Shown here one piece after another: positions 55,122 to 64,000 of a DNA stretch of 64,000 bases (the stretch's first letter is position 1; the number at the start of each line of letters is the position of its first letter). The DNA is from Teratosphaeria epicoccoides. Its lineage: Eukaryota > Ascomycota > Dothideomycetes > Mycosphaerellales > Teratosphaeriaceae. The notes beneath the pieces were generated by a model that saw only the letters and a program-made list of their open reading frames with translations, did no database searches and was not told the origin of the DNA. The position numbers and the translations under genes were made by a program. The stretch spans positions 1 through 64,000 of the forward strand of contig JADDMT010000087.1 in the NCBI GenBank assembly GCA_021401465.1, given 5' to 3'.

Positions 55122-55748
55122 TCATAGCCTCAATTGCTCGTACTCTTCATTTTGAGGGAAGCCCAAGTGAAACCTTCCGCACTTTGCCCATTCCAGCACC
55201 GCGCCCTCGCCAGTCTCAAAGTCCGATACCCTTCCGCCTTTCTTCTTGTCGTCGCTAATGAAGCAACTCTGCAAGCCTTCTCCACTGACATCCTTTTGCC
55301 ATGCGGGGATGGAAAAGCCAAAGATTGTGCCTTGGACATCCCAATACGTCTGCTGCTGCGTGCCGATATACTTGAATCGACCCGTGATGCGGAACGGCAT
55401 CGGCGTGTTCTTGCCGCGCTCAAAGACTTCCTTCACCTTCTTGCTCCCTGTACTCACCGGGACTCTGACGCGTTGGTTGGGCTGGAACACCGTCACCATC
55501 ACGAACGGCATCTGGTCTTCCCTGTCTGCTCTTTCGGCTGTGCCATTGCCATCGAGGCTGTAGGCCACGCTGTCTATCTGAATCATGTCAAAGGGCCGCG
55601 GCTCGTCTTCCAGCTCCTCGAAGATCCCTACGCCGTGGGTGCCATGGTTGGTCAAGAAAGCGGCAGGAGGCCCACCTTCTTTCAAACCACCATTGTACGC
55701 TGAAAGCAGCGAGTATTGATAGATGTCGTTGGGGATCGAAGGCGCCAT
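55122..55748 (-). CDS. Acetolactate decarboxylase-like protein
   Basis: 208 residues from ATG 55748 (MAPSIPNDIYQYSLLSAYNG). The fold family is PF03306, whose bacterial members convert alpha-acetolactate to acetoin with an active-site zinc. Family blocks seen: NDIYQYSLLSAY near the start, GTHGVGIFEEL, MIQIDSVAYS, PFVMVTVFQP, GTIFGFSIPAW and a FISDDKKKGGRVSDFETG block. The zinc ligands expected as HxH before FIS and as the His in GGHV are replaced (LQSC before FIS; GGRV). The terminal block GRFHLGFPQNEEYEQLRL is full length. Probably not a canonical decarboxylase; function unknown. Confidence 0.8.
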   Translation of the reverse strand: MAPSIPNDIYQYSLLSAYNGGLKEGGPPAAFLTNHGTHGVGIFEELEDEPRPFDMIQIDSVAYSLDGNGTAERADREDQMPFVMVTVFQPNQRVRVPVSTGSKKVKEVFERGKNTPMPFRITGRFKYIGTQQQTYWDVQGTIFGFSIPAWQKDVSGEGLQSCFISDDKKKGGRVSDFETGEGAVLEWAKCGRFHLGFPQNEEYEQLRL

Positions 55749-56579
55749 GTCTGTAGGTGAATGGTGGGATAGGTCGTTGGGGGAGGACGACACTCGTGTT
55801 TATGGCAAAGTGAATGTAAGACTTGGGAGATTTCAATGCTGAAAGCGTGGCGCGGGCAAAAACTTTATGCCTTGTCGCCATCACGCAGATCACTCGGGTC
55901 AGGCGGACCCGAAAGCTCAATGCCGATACTGAGATCGTAGAAGAGGATTACGCTCAGGCTCACTCCTCATCTGGAGCAACATGAACGTATATGTAGATGC
56001 GAATTTATCACGAATCTTCCTTCACGTCCACCCCCCTAGATCACTGCCAGTAGGCGCACGATGGCACTTCTCGCCAAGGACCTATCCAGTGCAAAAGGCT
56101 GACATGCATCCATCGTGGAACCATCAAAGTCATCGGCGACCTCCTGCGAGGGCCGGTCGGTCTTCTCTCATGATTAGATATGACCATTTCAACGTGACAA
56201 TGACACGCGGCCGCAAGGTTAAGGACAATGCCGTTGAGCCGTGAAGTCTGGATGGTAGCGCGAAGCTCACATGTGGCACTGGTACCTCCATCAAGCTGCT
56301 TGACAACTGCTTTGTTTACAGCAGCAACAGCGTGATTCCATGTGGTCCGAGCCAAAGACATAAGGACCGAGACTCGGTCTCGCAGTCTCACGATGCTCTT
56401 CGTGAGATCGAACAGACACACTCACCACTCTGGTGTAGACTGAACCTATCGCCGGCCAGCCCAAGGATCTGCTGTGGTTTGCAGCTTTTGGGTGTGTATA
56501 AGTTTGGCGTAGGTCTGACTGGGCAACCCATGCTGACAGCAATGCCAGCCACTCGCGGCTCGCCACACACACATGGATC
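55749..56579. other. Intergenic
   Basis: About 830 bp; nothing recognised. Confidence 0.45.
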
Positions 56580-56909
56580 ATGGTTGGAGATAACATCGTC
56601 ATCGCGATTATCGTCATAATAATCGTCGCATTCATAGCAATCCTGTGGTTCGCATGGCTCTTATCGCGACGATCACAACATCGAATGCTTTCGACAGAAG
56701 ACACATCTTCTAAAGCATCAACGGAAAGCATGGTCGTACCTCTCGCGTCCCCACCGGTGCAGTCTGGATTGTTAGGTCGACAAGCTGTGCAACCACCAAC
56801 GCCGCCAGTGATTCCAGTACCTCCTCTAATACCGGTCGTTGCCGCGGGCACTGGGGCGAGAGGAGGAAGAGGTGCTGCAAGAGGTGGTCGTGGCGGGATT
56901 GCTCGATGA
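56580..56909 (+). CDS. Small single-pass membrane protein with RG-rich tail
   Basis: 109 residues. The ATG at 56580 is followed by a long hydrophobic helix (IVIAIIVIIIVAFIAILWFAWLL), then an RRSQHR stop-transfer charge cluster, a Ser/Thr region, a Pro-rich region (PPTPPVIPVPPLIPV), and a Gly-Arg tail (GARGGRGAARGGRGG). The ordered layout suggests a real gene, though short. No family recognised; the Pro-rich segment could bind SH3 or WW domains. Confidence 0.5.
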   Translation: MVGDNIVIAIIVIIIVAFIAILWFAWLLSRRSQHRMLSTEDTSSKASTESMVVPLASPPVQSGLLGRQAVQPPTPPVIPVPPLIPVVAAGTGARGGRGAARGGRGGIAR

Positions 56910-57108
56910 GACTCACAGTGTGCACAATGTGAGGTTTCATGGCGTCGCGGGGTGACTGTTCTGGCAATCGGGCGGTCGGCTCTGAATATCAGTCAAGTCC
57001 ATGACTTAGAGTCACACGCAGCAATGGGGCACAAACTGCGCATTGGTGGCGCAATGCAAGAGATGTGAGGAAAGCGACAACACATGGCCATAGAGGTCGC
57101 AGACTGTA

Positions 57109-58056
57109 TTATTTGCCAGCAGCGGCGTCGTCATCGCCGGCGTGTACCAGATCGATTCGGCCTTCTGTGCCAAACCGGTCCCGCCGCCTCGACTTGACCC
57201 ACTCACCGAACGGTTGCCAGATCGCTTGCTTCTCAGCAGGTCGCAGGCTGGCGCTCAAACCAGAAGTCGATGAGGTGACATACACCCTCGCACCCTCCCA
57301 CTCCCCATCAACCACGCCCATCCTTTCCTTCTCGTCCTGCCAACCCCACTTGAACTCTGATTTCTTGATCTCGCGTTTGTAGCGCCACCTCCATACAGCT
57401 TCCCAGATGCCTTTGCCGACGACGCAAACGGCTTCTGGTTTGTACTTCCTGACCTTCTCCTCAAGAATTGGAGTGCCAGCTGCCATTTCCGTTTTGCTGA
57501 GTTCGGCCGCATCTTTGGAAGGTCGCTCGACTATATTGGTGTTTCCCATGGCATACCAGCGTGGCAGGTCCACGTCATTTTCTGGTGGCAAACGCTCGTC
57601 GGTGCATCCAGAGCTGTGAAGCAATTTCCAAAACAGATTCGATGGATGGGCATAGGCGTGGCCGGCCGTTGCAGTGCGGATGCCGGGATTGGTGCCGATG
57701 AAAACGCAGATGAGATTTGGCTCGAGGATATCCACGAGTTTCGGGAGATGGGCGTATTTCGAAGGCGGTGCATAGTGACTCCTCGTTCGACGCTTCCTGG
57801 CGGGCGAAGAGGTCGCTCGATCTGCGGACTGTTGCTCCGCCATATCGTCATCTTGCAAGGGTCTTTTGCGAGTGACCTTGCAGTCTGCTACATTATGTTC
57901 CTCTGCTTCATTGCCGTTGCTGTGACGAAATCGATCCAAGCCGGACTTGAATGCGCCGACATTGGTCGTTGATATTCCGTCTTCCACATCCTCTTCTTCT
58001 CCGCCTCGCTTCTCTACGCTCTGAAGCCGCTTGCACGATCTTGTGCCTCGAGACAT
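57109..58056 (-). CDS. Mismatch-specific uracil/thymine DNA glycosylase (MUG/TDG type)
   Basis: 315 residues if MSRGTRSCKRL (58056) is the start; an in-frame ATG at 58194 would add 46. Family role: excises uracil or thymine opposite G in base-excision repair. The N-terminal about 100 residues are basic and disordered. Then VFIGTNPGIRTATAGHAYAH with the water-activating motif GTNPG (about 120), SNLFWKLLHSSG, NTNIVERPSKDAAELSK and the C-terminal TSSTSGLSASL, equivalent to the MUG NTSG block. The gene is single-exon, with an AT-rich TATA-like ttatttata just upstream of 58056. Confidence 0.9.
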   Translation of the reverse strand: MSRGTRSCKRLQSVEKRGGEEEDVEDGISTTNVGAFKSGLDRFRHSNGNEAEEHNVADCKVTRKRPLQDDDMAEQQSADRATSSPARKRRTRSHYAPPSKYAHLPKLVDILEPNLICVFIGTNPGIRTATAGHAYAHPSNLFWKLLHSSGCTDERLPPENDVDLPRWYAMGNTNIVERPSKDAAELSKTEMAAGTPILEEKVRKYKPEAVCVVGKGIWEAVWRWRYKREIKKSEFKWGWQDEKERMGVVDGEWEGARVYVTSSTSGLSASLRPAEKQAIWQPFGEWVKSRRRDRFGTEGRIDLVHAGDDDAAAGK

Positions 58057-58222
58057 GGCTTTGATGCATGAAATGCGGACTTCGCTTTTGGTTGATGGTA
58101 CGGAGTATAAATAAGCCTGTATTGCGCCGTGCTGGAGTCTCGCCCGCGTGATCAGATGTGCGTTATGCAGGACCGCCCATCCTACCGCGTACATGTAGCG
58201 ACTCCGTGATGTCTCGTCCTGC

Positions 58223-59136
58223 TCACATCAGCACTTTCGCAAACGATTCATCAAGTCCTCGTTCCCCAAGCCAGCTTTCCAACGCTTTCATGTCACTGCG
58301 ATTGCCCATTTGACCTCGTTTGTTCATTTGATCCGTGATCTCCTGCATGTCTTGAAACACTCTCCTGACGCCCCGGCCAGTCTCGCGGTAGCGCTCACTG
58401 ACCTTCTTGTGCTGGCTCGGAATGTCTCCCCACGATACTGTCTTGATGTAGTTCATGAAATCGTCAATGTCCCGAGCACCACCCTCGAGGCAAAGAACAC
58501 CTGGCTTGCCCGCTAGCAGGAAGCCGGTCAAACCCCAACCAGGTGCATTGCGTACAAGGTCATCCCGTTTCTCCCGTGTAGATATGGAAGGGAAGTAGAA
58601 GAATGCGCGATTCAGCGGCGGCTCGGCGCACGGCGGTGCAACTTTGACCATGTGCTTGCTGTGAAGGTCGAGAAGCTCAGCTGCCTGCTCCCTCACATGC
58701 TCAATGGCGGAAAGAATGTCGTCTTCAGGCATGTTCGCAGTAAGCGTGCCGGCCTCAGCCTTTGTCAGCCACTCTGGTTGTCGGAGTTGCAGGCGGAATG
58801 GATGGTCGTCTCCGCTCCTCAGAGACATTGTGATATTCATGGCAATGGTACAGGACTGCTCTGCATTCGAGATACTCAATGGCAAGGGCAACACGATGGT
58901 CTCGAGCAATCTTGCAGGTGGCGAAGAAGGCTGCACGCTACCAATGCTGACCTTCAGATCCTCTAGCAGCCTTTCGGTGTGCTCGTCGACCACGATCTCG
59001 GGGTACACTGCTCTCTTTCCTGGTACGTCAGACGGGCTTGAACGGCAGTGATGCGCGGCTTCAGCTCTGGATCCAGACTTACGAGCAAATCGGCTTGGTC
59101 CAGCTGGGACTGGCCAACATGTTGATCAGATCCCAT
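58223..59136 (-). CDS. RWD domain protein with DUF1115
   Basis: Inferred complement join(58223..59014, 59083..59136), 281 residues. Exon 1 encodes MGSDQHVGQSQLDQADLL, matching the start of RWD domains, and is followed by gtaagt; the 68-bp intron would end at gaaag, an atypical but frame-correct acceptor giving RAVYPEIVVDEHTERL. The RWD (about 10-125) is followed by a DUF1115 domain (about 150-270) with NRAFFYFPSISTREKRDDL, GFLLAGKPGVLCLEG and WGDIPSQHKKV. RWDD2-like proteins of unclear function. Exon 2 itself lacks a start ATG, supporting a first exon. Confidence 0.75.
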
Positions 59137-59911
59137 AGCCGCGGGATCTGCTTACAGATGGAGTATGTCTTCTGCGAGCATCTCACAACCATTCGCAACC
59201 ATTCGCAACCACTCGCAACCACTCGCGGATCCTCAACGATGTTGCTAATGCCAAGTATTTTGACTTCGACCCGTACCTGCGCCGATGACATCGCCCGATC
59301 CTCCTCAACATCCCGGCACGCTTGACACAGCTAGGGATGGTACCGATGACGGAGACTGTGACGGCGATGTAGTGACGAGGATTGGTTGAACTGTTCCAGC
59401 CAGGACTATGTCTTCTCCATCACCCGGAATGATTCCGTTGTGCAGGCATGTGCCGGTGGACGAGTCTGTCTCCGTCTCCATCGACATGCTCCGGTCTTGT
59501 TGACGTATTATCGCTCTCACATATGGAGCGTTTGCTCGCTGCGTCATGCGTCTCGATGGACTTTGTGCCAACCGCAGTCAGGATAGCTCCGTGGAGTGTA
59601 CATATCCGCACGGCTCCCTTGAATGGAGAACTCCTACTGCTCAGGCGGATGAAGTCCGGTCACTATTGATAGGCTGTCATGTCGATACCAGATCACGGGC
59701 AACTGGCGCGTCGGGCCTTACGACGGCGTTGTCCTTGCCCGAACGTATGCTACGACTCTTCGTACAAGTCCTATCATCACACATGGTGGCATTATCGCTG
59801 TGCCGACGCTTGGCATCAGAAGTAGAGGGCCCTGAGTTTCCTTCACTCTCTTCCCAAATTGTGCTCAACTGGTGGTCCACATTGACCAAGCAGATTCATC
59901 CAAGATCTTCC
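59137..59911. other. Intergenic between divergent genes
   Basis: About 775 bp containing the 10-bp repeat array at 59187 and probable promoters for the RWD gene (left) and MFS gene (right). No gene supported. Confidence 0.45.
59187..59226. repeat. Four copies of a 10-bp repeat
   Basis: aaccattcgc twice, then aaccactcgc twice, directly adjacent, within about 50-90 bp upstream of the RWD protein start on the minus strand. Confidence 0.9.
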
Positions 59912-61555
59912 ATGAACATGGCAGACACAACACGCCAACCGGCAGGAAAGCCCGAAAAAGTCCTCCCTACCGAAAACACGGCCCAAAACGTCACCACCGA
60001 TGCAGAAACCGGCACCATTGATGTCAAAGGGCGCGAAATCCAAGACCTAGACCAGGCCGAGATATACTTACGCGAGCATGACTACACCCATGCCCATCTC
60101 CAGTCTCTGCTCGCAGATGAGTCTTCGATTCAAAAAGTCCGCCGACGAGTGGACTGGATGCTCATGCCGCTGCTCTGCGGAACATATATGCTGCAATACA
60201 TCGACAAACAAGCGCTGTCCTACGCCGCAGTCTTCGACCTATTCGACTCAACGACCACTAATCAAACGCAGTACTCTTGGCTCACATCAATCTTCTACTT
60301 TGGCTATCTCGTTGCTGAATGGCCGGCCTCGTATCTTGCGCAGCACTTCCCGACAGGAACCGTCGTGTCCAGCTTCATTGTTGTGTGGGCATATATCCTA
60401 ATGCTCACAGCAGCATGCAGCTCGTTCGCGGGCCTGGCTGTCTGTCGCTTTTTGCTGGGATGTTGCGAGGCGTTGATCACGCCGACGTTCATGTTGATTG
60501 TCGGCCAGTTTTATACCAGGAAGGAGCAGCCGGCTCGAGCTGGAGCGTTTTACTGCTTCAATGGAGTTGGCAGTGCTGTGGGCGGCATACTATTCTTCGC
60601 AGTTGGCCAGGAGAACGGCTTGCCAGTCTGGCGTGCCATCTCCCTGCTCTGCGGCGGGGTCACGTTCTGCTGAGAGTTCTAATTAAACTAAGCTGGATTC
60701 GAATGTCGCTAATTCATGCTACAGGGGGCTTCGTGCTCCTCTTCTTCCTGCCGAACAACATCATGACAGCCAAGCGCTTCACCACCGAAGAAAAAGCTCT
60801 ACTAATCGCTCGATCTCAACAAAACCAAACTGGCATCTACAGCCCAAAGATCAAAATGTTGCAAGTCCGCGAAGCACTCTTAGACCCACAGATCTGGCTT
60901 CTCTTTTTCTTCGTCCTCCTGAACGAAACCTACAATGGCGGCTTCGCAAACTTCGGCAAACTCATGATCAAGAGTCTCGCAGCCGGCAACGCCCTACGCA
61001 CGACAGCGTACGGCATACCGTCCGGCTGCTTCCAGGTCGTCTTCGTCTTCACGGGTCCATGGCTCGCAAGCAAATTCAAGAACATCAGGACTTGCATCAT
61101 GGCTCTGTACCTCTTGCCCAGCATCACAGGAGCAGCACTGTACTGGAACATCGACCACTCGCACGCCAAGGGCTTGCTAGTCGCATACTACATAATGGGC
61201 TCCTTTGATAGCGAGTCTTGTGCTCGCGCTGCAGATGCCAGCCACCAATGTCGGGGGCTATACGAAGAGAGTCACGGCTACAGCGGTAGTGTTTCTCGCG
61301 TACTGCGCGGGCAACATCATTGGACCTCATGCGTTTCTGGAGACGGAAGCTCCTCTCTATGACACTGGCATCAAGGTATGCCTGTCGTGCGCATGTGGCC
61401 AGGTCGGTCTGGCATTTGCGTTGCGCGCTTTGCTGTTGTATCGCAACATGAAGCGGGATCGTGAACAAGCTGGTCCGCCGCTGGAGGGCGATGTCGAGGA
61501 GGTCATTGAGGACCGGACGGACTTCCAGAACCCGAGATTCAGGTATTCGTATTGA
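59912..61555 (+). pseudogene. MFS permease (ACS/Dal5-like), frameshifted
   Basis: Twelve-helix-type anion:cation symporter of the allantoate/nicotinate permease kind: MLMPLLCGTYMLQYIDKQALS, FYFGYLVAEWPASYL, CRFLLGCCEALITPTF, and after the gap GFVLLFFLPN and LFFFVLLNETYNGGF. Exon 1 (59912-60668) must join exon 2 at 60725 to continue GGVTF-W-GFVLL; this needs a donor reading gctgag at 60669, a GC-AG intron. Near 61203 one extra base (tccttt-g-atagcg) shifts the frame from MGSF to IASLVLALQMPATNVGGYTKR, after which the C-terminus runs intact to RFRYSY. The body is otherwise well kept, so a recent loss or sequence error is possible. Confidence 0.72.
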
Positions 61556-61910
61556 AAGTGATGACCTCAGTTGAGAGACGGTCAAGCTGTGAGCATGTAT
61601 AGCTCACGTCTGACGAATCACCATTCTGTAATTTCGAATCTTGAGCGACTTTGCCACCCACATCTTGCGTTTTCCCACCTGGCCCACAGCCCCGCGCCAT
61701 CACAAGCGACTGATTACACTTGCTTGCGGATTGACGCCACCAGGAGGACCATGTCTGCTTATGAAGCACACAACCAGTCTCCACATCCGTCTCTCGCTAC
61801 ACCCAACAAACTCTCGACACTCCCACCAATGCTCGAAGGAATTCGCGCAATCGACAATAGCAGTAACCAGCTTCGCGGCCTTAATCTCCGCCTCACCACC
61901 ACCTCGTTCT
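61556..61910. other. Intergenic between convergent genes
   Basis: About 355 bp; nothing recognised. Confidence 0.45.
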
Positions 61911-62515
61911 TCAAGGAACAGCATCCCATACATGTCCCCTAATCGTGCGTGTCATGCCTCCGAGCCGTTCCAGGTACCGCTCGTGCTCGCTCGACGGTGA
62001 GGGAACGGTAATGTGCGGTCCGTCCGACCGCGTACCATCCTCGCATTGACTGTGCCATGCTCGGCCCAGCATGCAGAGCTTGGGGGTGTCCGGCCCGGTT
62101 TTAGTTCGGTCGTGCATGTGATTGATGCGCAGCTCGACCCGATCAATCGGCCTAATGTTCCGCTCGTGCATCGCCTTGACCGCCTCGAGCGTGCTCGGTG
62201 CGCACAGAGACTTAAGATTCCGAGGACGAAGACGCTCGAAGACCAACAATGCTCCCTCATTTCATCATGAAAGCCCTTGGCCTCTTCGTGGATCCTGCGA
62301 CAAATGCGCAAAAGAGCCGTGGATAGCAGCGACGGGTTGAGAAGATCCTATGACTCGTGCCCTCGGTTATTGGTGAAGGCCACTTCCCAGATCTTATTTC
62401 TCAGCTCCACAGCGAGGTCCAACAGATAGCACGGCGCCGGAGCCTGATCCCCGGCCGCGTCATTGGTCTCGGAGCGGCTCTCAGCAGTGGTCGCTTCGTT
62501 TGTGGTCGCCTCCAT
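61911..62515 (-). pseudogene. Broken F-box-like (2EXR-type) gene
   Basis: Minus-strand remnant. From ATG 62515 a Thr/Glu-rich lead reaches YLLDLAVELRNKIWEVAF, typical of fungal F-box-like/2EXR proteins (LLDLPAELRNxIYxLAL). TAG at 62348-62350 then interrupts the frame, which continues DLLNPSLLSTALLRICRRIHEEAKGF, the expected next block with conserved C-R-x-I-x-E-A. About 62250 a one-base shift is needed to continue into LVFERLRPRNLKSL...RPIDRVELRINHMHD, running to a stop at 61911. The TAG could be a CAG>TAG change. Two lesions make a pseudogene likely; an intron across the TAG was not found. Confidence 0.65.
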
Positions 62516-63088
62516 CGTGTTCGCCTGCGTAGTAAGCACCTCCTTCACGACGATGTGTATGTCAGGTTTGGCTGGAGCCGCGAAAATGGTGCGGTCCGAA
62601 TTTTTGACCAGGCGCAGAATCGTTGTTGAGCATTAACCGCGATGCTCGGCGGGTGACCGAAAGCTTCGAATGATTGTGCGCAAAATATCGCAGCTGGGAT
62701 GCGGACGGGCCAAAACCGGACGGGAAGTAACAACTGCGGGCACCCTCCGAAACAGGAAGGAACGATTACGTCAACCACGTTGTTAGGGCAGGCTCTCGGG
62801 ACCTGCGCTCTGTCCGGACTATTTACTCACAGAACGCATATATACCACCCATGAATACCACATCATCTACAAGCTTCTGTATGCATGGATTCGGTTCCCC
62901 TCTCGATAGCATTCTTCGTACCCAAGCTACCCTCAACCACCAATAAGCCACCAGAGCGCTGTCGTGTAGTCCTGCAAATGCCTTCCAAAGAACCGTCCGA
63001 CTACGCCATCGCTTGCATGGATTCCACTGTGGCATATGCAACGGCTCGAGACCAAGAAAAATCATAAACGTCAATGCCCGGGCCTTGG
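62516..63088. other. Intergenic
   Basis: About 570 bp; nothing recognised. Confidence 0.45.
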
Positions 63089-64000
63089 TCACGGCTCCAA
63101 AAAGTCCCTTCGCACATTCATAAACGCCGCCGCACCACCGTGCTTCGCAGCCGTCTCGTCGAGCAGGACTTCGGTCTGCGCACACAGCTTCTCCAGCGCG
63201 GCTGAAGAGGGTTTACCGGATGAGACTGGACCACCAACATCAGCAAGAAGTCGCACACGAGGATCGCTTTGATAGCACTCACCAAGTATGGCCCCATTAA
63301 TGCCCTCGCTGACCTCCACCCTGCCCCTGGCGTCCAGCAAGTCGGCCACAGGACTCTCCAGCGGATGTGGGTAAGCCAAGATGGCGAACAGGTCCTGCAA
63401 AGACTTTTTTACGCTCTGCCGTGGGTCGCTGCCAAACTCGTGCTTGAGCTCTTGTCCGTAGATTAGCGCGGCGTCCAACAGCTCATTCTTCTTCATCAAG
63501 GATAGCTTTTGCTCAGGCAAAGACTGAAACGATGCGTCCATGTCCATGTCGTCATTACCCGCAATTGGATTCTCGAGTTGTTGGATCGTAGACGGAGGAG
63601 CGCCGGAAGCTTCACGATGCAGCTGCTCATCCACATCCATCTGAGTGCCCGTCTCCTGTTGCGGCTCTGCATTTTGATCATTCGCCTCGACTGGCGCGTG
63701 CCCATTACTCGCCAGGCTCTCCACGCTCCTCGCCAAGCTCGGAGAACCCGCCGAGGTCGCGTCAACCATCTCAGCATACCGCCTCATCATTTCGATGAAC
63801 TTCCTGCATTTGAGCTGGAAACATATGTCACGGTTCCGCTCATGTTCCAGCACGCGCGGGAAGTACGTATGGCTGTATTTCAGTGCTCGGTCAATATCGC
63901 CGTCCAAAATGGACTTCCTGATCTTCTGCCGATTGATTGCATGGATATCGTCGTCTGTCTCTGGTGCTTGGAATGGTTGTGGTTCGGCTAATGTCGACTG
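63089..64000 (-). CDS. CTLH/CRA-domain protein (RanBPM/Vid30-like), 5' end beyond window
   Basis: The open frame runs to the window edge, so only the C-terminal 303 residues are present. Seen: INRQKIRKSILDGDIDRALKY, HTYFPRVLEHERNRDICFQLKCRKFIEMMRR (CTLH), an acidic and low-complexity spacer, and a C-terminal CRA region (LIYGQELKHEFGSDPRQSVKKSLQDLFAILAYPHP, SALEKLC-type end). This order fits RanBPM-family proteins, which in yeast (Vid30/Gid1) form part of the GID/CTLH ubiquitin ligase for gluconeogenic enzymes. The expected SPRY and LisH domains would lie beyond 64000. The apparent internal start at 63907 is TTG, so the gene does not begin there. Confidence 0.82.
   Translation of the reverse strand, partial: QSTLAEPQPFQAPETDDDIHAINRQKIRKSILDGDIDRALKYSHTYFPRVLEHERNRDICFQLKCRKFIEMMRRYAEMVDATSAGSPSLARSVESLASNGHAPVEANDQNAEPQQETGTQMDVDEQLHREASGAPPSTIQQLENPIAGNDDMDMDASFQSLPEQKLSLMKKNELLDAALIYGQELKHEFGSDPRQSVKKSLQDLFAILAYPHPLESPVADLLDARGRVEVSEGINGAILGECYQSDPRVRLLADVGGPVSSGKPSSAALEKLCAQTEVLLDETAAKHGGAAAFMNVRRDFLEP

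Noticed and set aside
62823..63185. 120-codon minus-strand frame overlapping the CTLH/CRA gene
   Set aside because: Composition is random-like and it overlaps a conserved coding region in another frame.

Overview
The window is nuclear DNA of a filamentous ascomycete (Pezizomycotina, probably Dothideomycetes). Genes carry short spliceosomal introns (about 49-134 bp, GT..AG), lie on both strands without operons, and encode fungal families: GT21 ceramide glucosyltransferase, GT90, ascomycete laccase, Clr2, SWR1, a HET-domain relic, an S/T-linker CBM20 amylase and divergent protein kinases. The class assignment is an inference from gene content. Several genes below are only visible after splicing by eye: two 64-residue cysteine-rich secreted proteins, complex I NDUFB8, the first exon of the PhoD-like protein, and the multi-exon kinases.

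Layout. 0-8 kb: a 74-bp tandem repeat, ceramide glucosyltransferase, a C2H2 zinc-finger protein and a membrane-anchored PhoD-like phosphatase. 8-13 kb: a small atypical kinase, an AT-rich stretch with a decayed HET gene, and a five-exon laccase. 13-21 kb: secreted and surface proteins (a Gly/Ser-rich probable GPI protein, the two small cysteine-rich paralogues, a type II membrane protein) around THG1. 21-38 kb: mostly housekeeping and chromatin genes: Clr2, SWR1 head to head with NDUFB8, a secreted protein, GT90, a coiled-coil protein and UTP11. 38-55 kb: three paralogous divergent kinases interspersed with an acyltransferase-3 protein, a quinone-reductase-like MDR enzyme, a DxD glycosyltransferase and the amylase. 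55-64 kb: an acetolactate decarboxylase-like protein lacking the usual zinc histidines, a small membrane protein, a MUG/TDG-type DNA glycosylase, an RWD protein, an MFS permease with a frameshift, a broken F-box-like gene, and a CTLH/CRA (RanBPM-like) gene cut by the window end.

No secondary-metabolite cluster, tRNA, rRNA or intact transposon was recognised. The most striking observations are the tandem pair of 64-residue secreted proteins with one shared cysteine spacing and one phase-0 intron each, and the family of three divergent kinases. Intron boundaries were inferred from splice motifs and reading-frame continuity; RNA-seq would settle them.
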